Shown: positions 17,925 through 26,864, numbered from the stretch's first letter. The stretch is DNA of 64,000 nt from Verrucomicrobiota bacterium (GCA_017309115.1 JAFLEF010000005.1:62001-126000); one strand, 5' to 3'. Translations and numbers: made by a program. The notes: a model not told the origin generated them from the sequence alone.

Positions 17925-18235
17925 TTACCTTCTGCCTTCACGCCGATTCGACTGGAAGCCTACCACCACCACGCGAACAGCAAGGACCGTTGTTCCAGCG
18001 CTGACCAGCAAACGGCGCATTCCTGCGCTGCGCTCGGAACCGCGGGGACGGCCCAGCGGTCCATCCCTACCGGTACGACGCGGACTGAGTACCAGGTCAT
18101 CGGATGCCATTCGAGTAGCCGGGAGCTCCGCCGCCTGAAGGCGGGACTCCGAACAATGCGTTGGGCCGTGCGGTCGAGAATGTCGGGCGAACATTTCAGT
18201 GGCTCCGGGCGGTCGCTTGGCGCGAGGTTTCGTCC
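17854..18235. other. Intergenic stretch with repeat fragments and a small hairpin
   Basis: No gene supported. It contains the right arm of the inverted repeat above and, at about 18129-18147, a hairpin CCGCC-TGAA-GGCGG. It ends in the leader of the ceramidase-like gene, where GAGG at 18224-18227 is the likely ribosome-binding site. Confidence 0.45.
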
Positions 18236-19624
18236 ATGGCTGTGGGAAAACGTCGGTGGCTGCGCTGGGTGGGAAGAGGGTTCCTGGGCCTGCTGGCCCT
18301 TGTGGGCTTGGGCTTGGTCGTCACGGTGGCGCCCGTCGACCCGAACGCGACGCCCCAGGCCGCCCTGCCTCCCAATCAGGCCACTCAAGACCCCGCACCT
18401 CTACGCGCCGGATGGGCTCGCGCCAAACTCACTCCGGTCCTGTCCGCCTCCCAGGACGACCCAATTCAAGGTCACTTCCGACAGATCCCCTTGGCGGGAT
18501 ACGGTCAACGGGCCGGGGCTCCAGCGACTGGTGTTCACGATGATGTCTGGGTCAAAGCCATCGCCTTCGCCAGTCGGGGCTCCACCGGAGTCATGGTCTC
18601 AGCCGATGCCTTGATCATTCCCCGGGAAATCTCCGAGCTGGCGGCGATGGATCTGGCCGCCACCACCGGACTCAAACGCGAACAGATCTATTTCAGCGCC
18701 ACCCACACCCACTGCAGTCTGGGAGGCTGGGGACAGCGGTTCGTGGGCGAGGCGTTTGCCGGCCCCTTCAATCCCGCGGTGCAACTTTGGTTTGCCCAAC
18801 AACTCGCCACGGCAGCGCGCGGCGCTTTGGCCGATCTCCAGCCGGCGGAACTGGGTCAGGGCTCGTTCGCCGCGCCGGAGTTTGTCCGCAATCGTCTGGT
18901 GGGAGATCGGGGCGAAGTCGATCCGGAGTTTACCGTGATGCTGATTCGCCAGGCCGACGGTGACCGCGCGGTCATTGGAAGTTACAGCGCACACGCCACG
19001 GTGTTGGGTGCTGACGTCCGCGAATTCAGCTCGGATTATCCCGGAGTCTGGCAACGGGCGGTCGAGGCCACAGGGATTCAGCAGGCTGCCTTTTTTGGCG
19101 GCGGAGTGGGCAGCCATGGTCCTCGGGCGCCCCTGGGTGGTTTCGAAGGAATCAAGGCCATGGGGAGTGCCTTGGCGGAACGAACCGTGGCCTTGCTGCC
19201 GCAGATTTCCCTGAATCCTAACGTCGATTTCGCGGCCAGCTTGGCGGTGATTTCGTTGCCCGATCTGCAAGTGCGGTTGACCGATTCCATCCGGCTGCGT
19301 CCCTGGGCGACCAAGACCCTGATGCCGCCGCTCAGCGAAACCACCTTGTTGCAGGCTTTCCGCTTCGGAAATCGGGTCTGGTTATCAACCCCCTGCGACT
19401 ACAGCGGCGAACTGGCCTTGCAACTGAAGGCGGTCGCGCGGGAGGCCGGAGTCCAAGCTGTGGTCACCAGCTTCAACGGCGACTATGTCGGCTATGTGAT
19501 TCCCTCCAAGTATTACCACCTGGACGGCTACGAACCGAGGGTCATGAATTTCTACGGCGCCCGCCTCTCCGAGGTCTTCGCCGACACCCTGGCGAAACTG
19601 GCGGTGCCCGCGAACTCCCGCTGA
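18236..19624 (+). CDS. Neutral/alkaline ceramidase-like amidohydrolase, membrane-anchored or secreted
   Basis: A 462-residue protein from the ATG at 18236, which follows GAGG by eight bases. One hydrophobic N-terminal segment (GRGFLGLLALVGLGLVVTV) acts as a signal or anchor. The rest matches the N-terminal domain of neutral/alkaline non-lysosomal ceramidases: FSATHTHCSLGG carries zinc-binding histidines, and NRLVGDRGEVDPEFTVMLIR and YSAHATVLG fit the family. Such enzymes cleave the amide bond of ceramide, but many bacterial homologues have unknown substrates. It is longer-range neighbour to a sphingomyelinase-like gene (7864-9273). Confidence 0.85.
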   Translation: MAVGKRRWLRWVGRGFLGLLALVGLGLVVTVAPVDPNATPQAALPPNQATQDPAPLRAGWARAKLTPVLSASQDDPIQGHFRQIPLAGYGQRAGAPATGVHDDVWVKAIAFASRGSTGVMVSADALIIPREISELAAMDLAATTGLKREQIYFSATHTHCSLGGWGQRFVGEAFAGPFNPAVQLWFAQQLATAARGALADLQPAELGQGSFAAPEFVRNRLVGDRGEVDPEFTVMLIRQADGDRAVIGSYSAHATVLGADVREFSSDYPGVWQRAVEATGIQQAAFFGGGVGSHGPRAPLGGFEGIKAMGSALAERTVALLPQISLNPNVDFAASLAVISLPDLQVRLTDSIRLRPWATKTLMPPLSETTLLQAFRFGNRVWLSTPCDYSGELALQLKAVAREAGVQAVVTSFNGDYVGYVIPSKYYHLDGYEPRVMNFYGARLSEVFADTLAKLAVPANSR

Positions 19625-19688
19625 GCCTCAGGCCCCACCCGCTGACCCGCTCACCCGTTCTCACCTTCTCACAGTCTTGGGTGCGCCT

Positions 19689-20501
19689 CTACGAACTGGC
19701 GCTGGTGTAATGGCGCAGGGAAATGCGCCAGAACAGTTCGCTCGCCGCGTAACAGGCGACCCCCATGAACACCAGCAGCAACCACTCCCCCGGACTCGAC
19801 AGTTTCTGGACCATGACTTTCGCCGGCACGTTCGCGACCAGCAGCATCGGCAGAAGAAAGGTGAACACCACCCGGAAGGCACCTGCCGGAAAGGCCGACT
19901 CCGGGAGGCGGGCAATATTAAAGAGATTGTAGTAACCCCAAACGATCCCTTGGGCGCGCACCGTCCAGAAGGCAATGGACGACAGCAAAAACATGAGGGA
20001 ATAGTGGATCATCAAGCCCACCAGACAGAGTGCTCCAAAGCCTACGAACTGACCGAAACTGGGACTCAATTGGAGTCGGGAACCGGCCCACACCATGACC
20101 GCCAGCGCCGCGGCGGCGTTGACGTACGATCCCAGATCCACCTTGCGCAGGGAGATCAGGAACCGGGTGTTGACCGGCAACAGCAGCATGAAATCGAGGC
20201 GGCCGGTCCGAATGTGTTCTGAAAGATCGGTTAAGTTCACGAGGAACAGCGCCGTGAAGAGTTGCTGGACGAAGTTGGCGCAACCCACCAGCAGCACCAC
20301 CTCCCACTTGCTCCAGCCGCCAATGGATTCGGTGTGCGAGTACAGCACTGACATGAACGCCAACTGCAGCGCGAACCACAGCAGCTCCACGACAATCCAG
20401 AGAATGAAGTTGAGCTTGAACTGAAGCTCGCGCGTGACGCTGTTGCGCCAGAGTGCTCCGTACAGGCCGGCATAGCGGCGAAGGGTGGCAAGCCAAGTCA
20501 T
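19689..20501 (-). CDS. ABC-2 type transporter permease
   Basis: A 270-residue membrane protein from the ATG at 20501 (MTWLATLRRYAGLYG); a longer frame from 20624 overlaps the next gene and is not supported. Six hydrophobic segments are visible. It matches ABC-2 permeases of the DUF990/viologen-exporter type, seen in pairs with a second permease and an ATPase. The partner permease is immediately upstream (17 bases). No ATPase is encoded on either side within the window, so the ATPase must be encoded elsewhere. Confidence 0.85.
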   Translation of the reverse strand: MTWLATLRRYAGLYGALWRNSVTRELQFKLNFILWIVVELLWFALQLAFMSVLYSHTESIGGWSKWEVVLLVGCANFVQQLFTALFLVNLTDLSEHIRTGRLDFMLLLPVNTRFLISLRKVDLGSYVNAAAALAVMVWAGSRLQLSPSFGQFVGFGALCLVGLMIHYSLMFLLSSIAFWTVRAQGIVWGYYNLFNIARLPESAFPAGAFRVVFTFLLPMLLVANVPAKVMVQKLSSPGEWLLLVFMGVACYAASELFWRISLRHYTSASS

Positions 20502-20518
20502 GCGCGTCGCGGTTCTGA

Positions 20519-21325
20519 TTAGCCACCCACTGCGGAGTAGCGGCGAACGCCCCGGGCCCAGAGCAGGCGGGCCAGACCATAACAGGCCACCACCCAAAAC
20601 ACCTGCAGCGCCAGTCCCTGCCAAAGCTCCGTTCCGGACACCCGACCCAGATAGATCGCTGCCGGGAAGAAGGACAGATACGGGTACGGCGTGAACTTCA
20701 GGGCCAGAGCCAGCGGGGGCGGTAGAATATCGAGGGGGAAGAGGTGTCCGCTGGCGATGTACTCGAAGGCGAACTGAATGAAGATGAAGGTGCTGATGTC
20801 GAGCACCCAGAACGCCAGCATGGCCACGGCGTAGGCGATGAAGAACTGCAGAAACGCGGCGAGGATGACCGAAACCACGAATAGCCCCAAGGTTGAGACA
20901 TCGGCTGGCGCCACCAGGTAGTCGCGCAGGTAGTAGGCAAAGAGCGAAACCGGAATCAACGCCACCGTGGTGTAGGTGGTCCGGCCCGAAAAATAGAGAC
21001 TGAGCCGATACGTCAGGTAATCCACCGGCTTGAGCAGCAGCTGACTGATCAAGCCGTCCTTGATGTCACTGGCGATTTGCCAGTCGTCCTCCGCCACTGC
21101 CGTCAGGGCATCAATGAACGTGACCAAAAGGTAGTAGCTGACCATCGCCCGCAGCGTGTACTCGCCCACTTGGGCATCTGGGCCTTTGTCGGCGAAGATC
21201 GCCCGCCAGACAAACAACGTACCCGCCAACGGGATGAGTCCGAAGAGGGCGCGAAACAGGAAGTTCACCCGGTAGACCAGGGTGTTCTGAATCCCAATTT
21301 TGAAGACATGGAAGTACTTCCCCAT
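20519..21325 (-). CDS. ABC-2 type transporter permease, partner subunit
   Basis: A 268-residue membrane protein with about six transmembrane segments. The N-terminal amphipathic stretch and the block ASDIKDGLISQLLLKPVDYL are characteristic of DUF990-type ABC-2 permeases; the companion gene has the related HIRTGRLDFMLLLPVNTRFL. The two would form a heterodimeric export channel in the inner membrane. Start ATG at 21325 directly gives the conserved N-terminus MGKYFHVFKIGIQNTLVYR. Substrate unknown. Confidence 0.87.
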   Translation of the reverse strand: MGKYFHVFKIGIQNTLVYRVNFLFRALFGLIPLAGTLFVWRAIFADKGPDAQVGEYTLRAMVSYYLLVTFIDALTAVAEDDWQIASDIKDGLISQLLLKPVDYLTYRLSLYFSGRTTYTTVALIPVSLFAYYLRDYLVAPADVSTLGLFVVSVILAAFLQFFIAYAVAMLAFWVLDISTFIFIQFAFEYIASGHLFPLDILPPPLALALKFTPYPYLSFFPAAIYLGRVSGTELWQGLALQVFWVVACYGLARLLWARGVRRYSAVGG

Positions 21326-21394
21326 GATGCTGCCCGATGCTGGTCGCCTCCCACCGTGGGGCGCAACCCTTGGAAGAGAAGCTCACAAATTCCC

Positions 21395-21652
21395 ATGAAA
21401 CGAACTGGAAAATGTCCGAAGTGCGGCTCGGGCGACATCATTGCCGACGCCAAGGCCATCGATCGCGGGCACGGAAACGCAATGCGGGATCTATCCGTTG
21501 CCACCTTTCGGAAGCCGGAAGCCCTGCTCTTCAAGCAGAAGTCCGAAACCACTGTTTCGGCGTGGGTCTGCGCCGAGTGCGGCTACCTCGAGTTCTACGC
21601 CGACCATCCCGCCGACATTAAACTGCCAGCCCCTTCAACGGGCCGGGGCTGA
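21395..21652 (+). CDS. Small zinc-ribbon protein
   Basis: An 85-residue protein from the ATG at 21395 (MKRTGKCPKCGSGDIIADAK). Two CxxC knuckles, CPKCGS at the N-terminus and CAECGYLEFY in the second half, form a zinc ribbon. The arrangement resembles the short nucleic-acid-binding-like zinc-ribbon proteins common in environmental bacteria; it may bind zinc or RNA. It is transcribed away from the ABC permeases and ends 30 bases before the convergent DUF2723 gene. Confidence 0.75.
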   Translation: MKRTGKCPKCGSGDIIADAKAIDRGHGNAMRDLSVATFRKPEALLFKQKSETTVSAWVCAECGYLEFYADHPADIKLPAPSTGRG

Positions 21653-21681
21653 CGTTTAAGGGTGAGACGTCCCAGCCGGCG

Positions 21682-24600
21682 TTAGGGCAGTTTCAGAACT
21701 GGTCGCACCGGATCAAAGCGCGCGTCGTTGGCGTAGAGATTGCGGAGATTGCGCGCTTTCGGATCGGTGGCGAGGCGAACGTCGCTGAGCTTCAGGGCGG
21801 TGGTCAGATTGGACTGAGCAGGACCCGCCTTGCCCAGCGCCGCTTGCACCGCAGCCAAGTCAAACCAGGCCTCCGGATTCAGGGGCGTCTTGACCGCATA
21901 CCGTTCGAGCGCCTGTTCCATCTTCTCGACGCTGCCCACCTGACGATACGCTTCCGCCAGTGACACCAGAGTACGGGTGTCACTCGATTGATTGGTCAGC
22001 AACTGTTCCAGCACGTTCATGGCGTCGTTGCTGCGGTTGGCCTGGAAGTAGGCCGAAGCCAGCTGGAACCCGAGGTCCACATTGGTCGGCTGGGAACGGA
22101 ACTTGGTCTCGAATTCTTCCATTCCCCGGGGATTGAAGGCGGCTGGCGGACGGGCATCGCGCAGCTGCATGACCTGCTCCAGCAAACCTCGAACTCCCCC
22201 GTTGTCGGGATCGAACTCGTAGCAGGTTTGGGCGACGGCCACCGCATCGTCATACTTGCCCATGCCGGCCAGCAGGGACGCGTAGTTAAAGACCGTCTCC
22301 GGGCTGTAGGGGCAGAACGCGAACGCCTGCTTCAGCGCGAACTCTGCCTCCCGGAGATAGCGGGCCTGCTCCTCAGGTGACCGCGAGAGGTTCTGGGCGC
22401 GCCAAGTGTAAATGCTCTTTCCGATCGCATTACGGAGTTTGCTGAACGCCTTCTGGGCATTGCGGTCGCGGACAAACTTGGGATCGCCTTTGAAGTTCTT
22501 CAGATCGCGGGTGATGTAGGTGCGCTTGGCAAAATCGACCACCTCGGAGACCGGCGTGTCGTAAGTAATCCAGTTACCGATCAGACGCTCACTATACTGA
22601 CTCCAGAAGTCATGATCCCGGCGGATGACATCCTCGGTCAGCTCGGCCACCGGCTCCCGTTCGATCTTCATGATGATCCCCGCCGGCACGAGATGCGGAT
22701 GCATCCACTTCAACGGGAAGCTCTCCTCGACGTAGAACTCGTACGTCGGATTGGCGTCGAAAATCACCTTCGTCAGCAGTCCGTTGATGGCCATGACGGC
22801 AACCTGGCCCGAGACGGAGACCCGACCATCCGGCAGCACGTTGACCACCTCACCCGGTTCCAACTGCTTCAACTGATAGCGGCGAGCAGCGTCTTCCGTG
22901 TATTCCTGGAAACACTGCGATGAATCCCGCACCGAGGGAGTGATGATCTCCAAGTCGGGATAAAGTCCGGCCTGACTGCGGGTGATGAATTCGGGATAGG
23001 CCGCTTCCAGCAACAGCCGGTTGAGCCGAATGCGGTTAAAAGTCGGTGGGTTCTGGCGGGCAAACTGTTGGACATGCGGCGTCAGAGTGACTCCCGCGAA
23101 CCGTGTGGCGTCGTAGATGGAGGGTCCTTCGAGCAGTTGATTCAACGCTGTCGAAACGGCTTGGACATCACCAGAAAGGGCCGTTCCCAACTTTTCCTTT
23201 AGGAACTGCGAAACAGGGTCGGCGGCCGCCTGGACCTTGGATTGGAAACCGGAAAAATTCGTGAAACTGGCGGAATCGAACAGGGAGCTCCCCGCCCGCC
23301 GTTTCTTCTCAAAACTCGCTCCGAGGGCGGTGAGCGCTCGATCCAATGGCGCGGCCCAACGGGCCAGGTTGTTGGTTCGTCCCCGAGCGGCCGACTTGGG
23401 ATCGTTGAGCATGCCCTGAAAGAAGGGCGGATCAATCTGTGCGCTGCGGTTGTAATGAGCCCGGATGTAGTCGAGGTAGGTGTTATCGGCGAGCGCGTTC
23501 TGGGTGATCACATAAACGTCGCGCCGATCGAAGTTGGTATTCCGACGGTCTTCCGGAGGGGTGAAGCTCTCAGCAAACACCATATAGGTCGGACAAAATC
23601 GGCCGGGGTCCGTTCCACCGAACAACACGGCATTGGTCGCCATCGGGGGATAGAGCGGTTTGCCCGAAGCATCCTTGGGCGCCGGAGCGGCAGAGGTGTC
23701 CGTCCCGGGTTCGAACATATCGTGACCAAACCAGTATCCGAAAAAGTGCCCGCGCTGTTCGTTATCCGCCCAGTGCGACAAGGCGGAGTCGATGGGGATG
23801 ATCGCGAACAATCCCAGGAACGGCGCCAGTAAGGCCTTCTCGCGTTGCAAGATGACGAGCAGCAGGAAGCCGGTCGAGATGCCCAAGCTGACCAACGTCG
23901 CGGTTCGCAGGATGGGAAAGACAGTCTCGTTGAACGTGTAGAGGACCTCGTAGAGGTTGAAGGCACAGGCCACCGCTGCGCCAATCAACAACCAGAATCG
24001 GTACTTCTGATATTGGGTCAGGATGATCGCACCAATCAGCGATAGGCCGTAACCGATGGCCATGGTGATAATGATGTGCGAAGAAGTAAAAAACACCTTC
24101 ACGAGTTCGCGGCTTTGCCGATCCACCTGCGGGTTGAGCAGAACCATCAGGAGCACCGCCAGCGTCAGGTAGATGGCCGTAAGACCGATGATCCAGCCGC
24201 GTTCCCGCCTTTGCATTCGCATCAGGAACAGAAACGGGACCAGACCGATCAACAGGTTGGCCCAGTTGAATTCCTCCCGGGCGCCATCGGCATACATGAA
24301 CATCTGCTGCGCGAGGATGAATGGATTGCTAGTCGGAGTGGTCTTCTCGTACTGACCGCGGGTGAAGGCGTGGATGAATCCTTCCCAAGTGCGCGGATAA
24401 CCCCAGTTCATGGGGGGGTTCGTCATCGACGCAATGGGCATGTAGAAATAGAGCGCCGCGCCCAGCAGCCAGATCACGCCGCAGATCAAGCCGATGTGCA
24501 AACGATCACCAAGCCCCTTGGTCTCGTAGGCCAGCCAGCCCGTGGTAACAGCGGAACCCAACCCAACCAGATTGAAGATGATGAGCAGAGACGGGTTGGA

Positions 24601-25425
24601 GGTGAAGGTGCTGAGTGAGCCTGTGAAGTGACCAAACAACCCGAGCAGCCAGACGACCGTATTGAGCAGGAAAAGGTCGCGTCCCACCCGCTTGTCGGCC
24701 ATGGCGACCAGGACTTCGATGCCCATGGCGGCGACAATCAGGGTTTGGTGATTGCAGAAGCAGAGACCGAAGAGGAAGAAGGCGCCGTACAAATAGCGGC
24801 GTCGGGTGGGCGCATAGGTGTACTGGAACAGGCATATCAGCACGCCGGCGAACGTGAGTACGGCCAGGGTGTACACCTCGACGATAACCGCCTGACTCCA
24901 GATGAAGCCGTTGAAGCCGAGCAACAATCCGGAGACCAGTCCGGAGACCAGACAGAGGGGATTCTCCCACTTCCGCTCAATGTTCTTAAACTCTTCGATG
25001 CCTTCCACGATCAGACTGCTGCCTCGGGACACGAGCATTCCGATCATTCCCACAGAGAACGCGGCGGCAAAGGCCGACGACACGGCGACACGCCACGCCA
25101 TGTTGGAGAACGGCAGCGCCACCGTGAAAAACCAAGTGTAAAGAGTCCACAACGGATAGCCCGGGGGATGAGGTACGCCGGCGTACATGGAACCCACGGC
25201 GAGTTCCCCCGAATCTTCCAGAGTGAGATCAGGCGCAATGGTCAGCAGGTACGCCACCAACATGACCAGCGTGACCACACCGAAGGTCAGCCAATCCACC
25301 GGGCGGAACAGCCGTTGCGGGACAGGCTCGTCGGCCACGGTTACCGCCGCGGGTTTCGATGGTCGCGCTGGCGGATTCGCCGGTGGGAGAACTGAGGAAA
25401 CGGGAAGAGACTTGGACTTTGCCAT
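21682..25425 (-). CDS. DUF2723 (GT117-like) membrane protein with C-terminal TPR region
   Basis: A 1247-residue protein. After a Pro-rich N-terminal tail, about a dozen transmembrane segments fill residues 45-570. The first loop, APDLTLEDSGELAVGSMYAGVPHPPGYPLW when read in parts, contains the EDSGE motif conserved in DUF2723, a family related to TMEM260 and the GT-C fold O-mannosyltransferases. A long extracytoplasmic middle follows, and residues 1040-1240 are TPR-like helices (YREAEFALKQAFAFCPYSPE, FQLASAYFQANRSNDAMNVL). It probably glycosylates proteins or lipids at the membrane using a lipid-linked sugar. This is inferred from the family. Confidence 0.85.
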   Translation of the reverse strand: MAKSKSLPVSSVLPPANPPARPSKPAAVTVADEPVPQRLFRPVDWLTFGVVTLVMLVAYLLTIAPDLTLEDSGELAVGSMYAGVPHPPGYPLWTLYTWFFTVALPFSNMAWRVAVSSAFAAAFSVGMIGMLVSRGSSLIVEGIEEFKNIERKWENPLCLVSGLVSGLLLGFNGFIWSQAVIVEVYTLAVLTFAGVLICLFQYTYAPTRRRYLYGAFFLFGLCFCNHQTLIVAAMGIEVLVAMADKRVGRDLFLLNTVVWLLGLFGHFTGSLSTFTSNPSLLIIFNLVGLGSAVTTGWLAYETKGLGDRLHIGLICGVIWLLGAALYFYMPIASMTNPPMNWGYPRTWEGFIHAFTRGQYEKTTPTSNPFILAQQMFMYADGAREEFNWANLLIGLVPFLFLMRMQRRERGWIIGLTAIYLTLAVLLMVLLNPQVDRQSRELVKVFFTSSHIIITMAIGYGLSLIGAIILTQYQKYRFWLLIGAAVACAFNLYEVLYTFNETVFPILRTATLVSLGISTGFLLLVILQREKALLAPFLGLFAIIPIDSALSHWADNEQRGHFFGYWFGHDMFEPGTDTSAAPAPKDASGKPLYPPMATNAVLFGGTDPGRFCPTYMVFAESFTPPEDRRNTNFDRRDVYVITQNALADNTYLDYIRAHYNRSAQIDPPFFQGMLNDPKSAARGRTNNLARWAAPLDRALTALGASFEKKRRAGSSLFDSASFTNFSGFQSKVQAAADPVSQFLKEKLGTALSGDVQAVSTALNQLLEGPSIYDATRFAGVTLTPHVQQFARQNPPTFNRIRLNRLLLEAAYPEFITRSQAGLYPDLEIITPSVRDSSQCFQEYTEDAARRYQLKQLEPGEVVNVLPDGRVSVSGQVAVMAINGLLTKVIFDANPTYEFYVEESFPLKWMHPHLVPAGIIMKIEREPVAELTEDVIRRDHDFWSQYSERLIGNWITYDTPVSEVVDFAKRTYITRDLKNFKGDPKFVRDRNAQKAFSKLRNAIGKSIYTWRAQNLSRSPEEQARYLREAEFALKQAFAFCPYSPETVFNYASLLAGMGKYDDAVAVAQTCYEFDPDNGGVRGLLEQVMQLRDARPPAAFNPRGMEEFETKFRSQPTNVDLGFQLASAYFQANRSNDAMNVLEQLLTNQSSDTRTLVSLAEAYRQVGSVEKMEQALERYAVKTPLNPEAWFDLAAVQAALGKAGPAQSNLTTALKLSDVRLATDPKARNLRNLYANDARFDPVRPVLKLP

Positions 25426-25467
25426 AATGAGGGCAGGACTGAAGGAAGGGGGACGTGCCTGAGGGAA

Positions 25468-25833
25468 TCAGTTCACCCAGGAAACGTTGGTGGAACGCGG
25501 GTGGGCGGAGTTGGTCCAGGCGATACTTCGGACCGGAAGAGAATTTTGGGCGCTCTGTTCGGAAGCCGAGCGCAAGGCGGCCAATTGCCCGGCTTGGACA
25601 ATTGGCAGGGAATTGGCCGGTGTGACCGGTTGGATCCACAAGCTGGCCACGAGAAAAGCTGTTCCGAGGGAGGGGACACCCCAGCCCAGCCACCGAGCCA
25701 GAGCCGACGCTGTTTCGGCCGAGCGCCGGGTTTGCCGAAGCGCCGATCCAAACAGGCGCGATTCAAGTCCCGGGGAGGGCGGGAGCGGTTTCCAAGAGGC
25801 GAGACGTTTCTCCAAGGGATCGGTCGAGTTCAT
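25468..25833 (-). CDS. Small single-pass membrane protein, candidate anti-sigma factor
   Basis: A 121-residue protein with one hydrophobic segment (LGWGVPSLGTAFLVASLWI, about residues 48-66), a charged N-terminal part (cytoplasmic by charge) and a Ser/Ala-rich C-terminal part. It starts inside the end of the ECF sigma gene, overlapping it by 71 bases in another frame, so the two are very probably co-translated. A small membrane protein encoded directly after an ECF sigma factor is most simply an anti-sigma factor, although I see no zinc-binding HxxxCxxC motif. Function is therefore inferred from position. Confidence 0.6.
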   Translation of the reverse strand: MNSTDPLEKRLASWKPLPPSPGLESRLFGSALRQTRRSAETASALARWLGWGVPSLGTAFLVASLWIQPVTPANSLPIVQAGQLAALRSASEQSAQNSLPVRSIAWTNSAHPRSTNVSWVN

Positions 25834-26470
25834 GGGAATTCAGGAAGTCCGTGGGGGACAGACAAGCGCGCAGTTTTTGTAGTCCGTAACGATAACGGCC
25901 GGCGGCGGTATTGGGGGAGATTTCCAGCAGCTCACCGATCTCCTCAAAGGTTCGCTCGTGCCAGATCTTGAGAACAATGACTTCGCGCTGCTCGGGCGGA
26001 AGATCTGCCAGGCACTTGAGTGCCGCCCGTTCCGCCGCGGTCTCCTCTGGCTCGCGTTCGAACCATCGCCGGGACTCAAATTCCCGCGTCAAACGGCGCA
26101 GGAACGATCGGCGATGATTCAGAGCCCGATTGCGAACCGCCCGGACCAGGTAGTTCTCCGGCTGCTCCGGCCACTGCGCCAGTCGAAGCAACCCAGTGAA
26201 CACTTCGTGGAGGACGTCCTCAGCTTCCGAGTGGCTCAGTCCCAAGGCCCGTCCGTACAACAAAAGCTTGGCCGCCTGCGCCTGATAGAGCGCGGCGGTG
26301 GCGGCCTGATGTTGTGCGTCGGAGTCCACGTGTTCGAACCAGTAGACACTGCCAGCGGGCGATTTGTATGTCTCGGGAGAAAAATTCCGGGAAATGCCAG
26401 GTGCGGCAATTCCCGGAACGGTCCAGCCCGCCCGGTATTTTCCCTCCCCACACCCGCTCCGGGCTGTCAT
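25763..26470 (-). CDS. RNA polymerase ECF-type sigma factor
   Basis: Region 2 is visible as LYGRALGLSHSEAEDVLHEVFTGLLRLA and region 4 as LPPEQREVIVLKIWHERTFEEIGELL with the helix-turn-helix ISPNTAAGRYRYGLQKLR. It should direct RNA polymerase to a small regulon. The ATG at 26470 gives 235 residues, about 40 more than usual; a GTG at 26329 would give a typical 188 residues and is a real alternative. Upstream of that GTG the minus strand holds GGAATTTTTC and CGAGACATAC, a possible autoregulated promoter. The anti-sigma candidate follows with overlap. Confidence 0.85.
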   Translation of the reverse strand: MTARSGCGEGKYRAGWTVPGIAAPGISRNFSPETYKSPAGSVYWFEHVDSDAQHQAATAALYQAQAAKLLLYGRALGLSHSEAEDVLHEVFTGLLRLAQWPEQPENYLVRAVRNRALNHRRSFLRRLTREFESRRWFEREPEETAAERAALKCLADLPPEQREVIVLKIWHERTFEEIGELLEISPNTAAGRYRYGLQKLRACLSPTDFLNSHELDRSLGETSRLLETAPALPGT

Positions 26471-26479
26471 CAATGCCCC

Positions 26480-26836
26480 GTGGCTGACACTTCCGCGCTC
26501 CCTTTAACTTGGTCCGTTTTCATTCTGCAGAATCCAGCGGGCCGGTTCTTTGTCGGGCACATCGAACATCTCGACACCTTCCTGACGACCGCGGACGAGA
26601 CCGTGGCGAAGTGGACTGGACACCTCGGACCCTGGCCTCTGGTTTGGCGGCATGATGGCCTCACGGAAGCGGCGGCCCGCAAGTACGAGATCAGCCTAAA
26701 GCGGGACAAAGGAACCGCCCGGTTTTACAGCCGCACGGGCCTGAAGGCTCCGGAGACCACGGATGGCACAGATCCCAATGCAGCCCCCGATTCGTCGCCC
26801 AAGAAAACAGGCGGATCCGCTCGCGGATCCGCCTGA
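26480..26836 (+). CDS. GIY-YIG nuclease-like protein with altered active-site residues
   Basis: A 118-residue protein from a GTG at 26480. The pattern WSVFILQNPAGRFFVGH (residues 11-27) aligns with the GIY and YIG strands of small GIY-YIG proteins such as YhbQ, and GPWPLVWRHDGLTEAAARKYE with the following beta-strand and helix; the Glu of the helix is kept. The two Tyr are replaced by Phe and the usual Arg after the YIG strand is missing, so nuclease activity is doubtful. The last codons (GGSARGSA) are the coding face of a terminator hairpin. It starts nine bases from the divergent sigma gene. Confidence 0.65.
   Translation: MADTSALPLTWSVFILQNPAGRFFVGHIEHLDTFLTTADETVAKWTGHLGPWPLVWRHDGLTEAAARKYEISLKRDKGTARFYSRTGLKAPETTDGTDPNAAPDSSPKKTGGSARGSA
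26808..26835. terminator. Bidirectional hairpin between the GIY-YIG-like gene and ahcY
   Basis: A perfect 12-bp stem, CAGGCGGATCCG at 26808-26819 and its complement at 26824-26835, with a CTCG loop, followed by TTTAGAAGTTTTT. It sits between two converging genes (plus-strand GIY-YIG-like and minus-strand ahcY) and overlaps the last codons and stop of the former. This is the standard shape of a shared terminator. Confidence 0.75.
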
Positions 26837-26864
26837 CGTTTAGAAGTTTTTGGGAGAAATCCGG

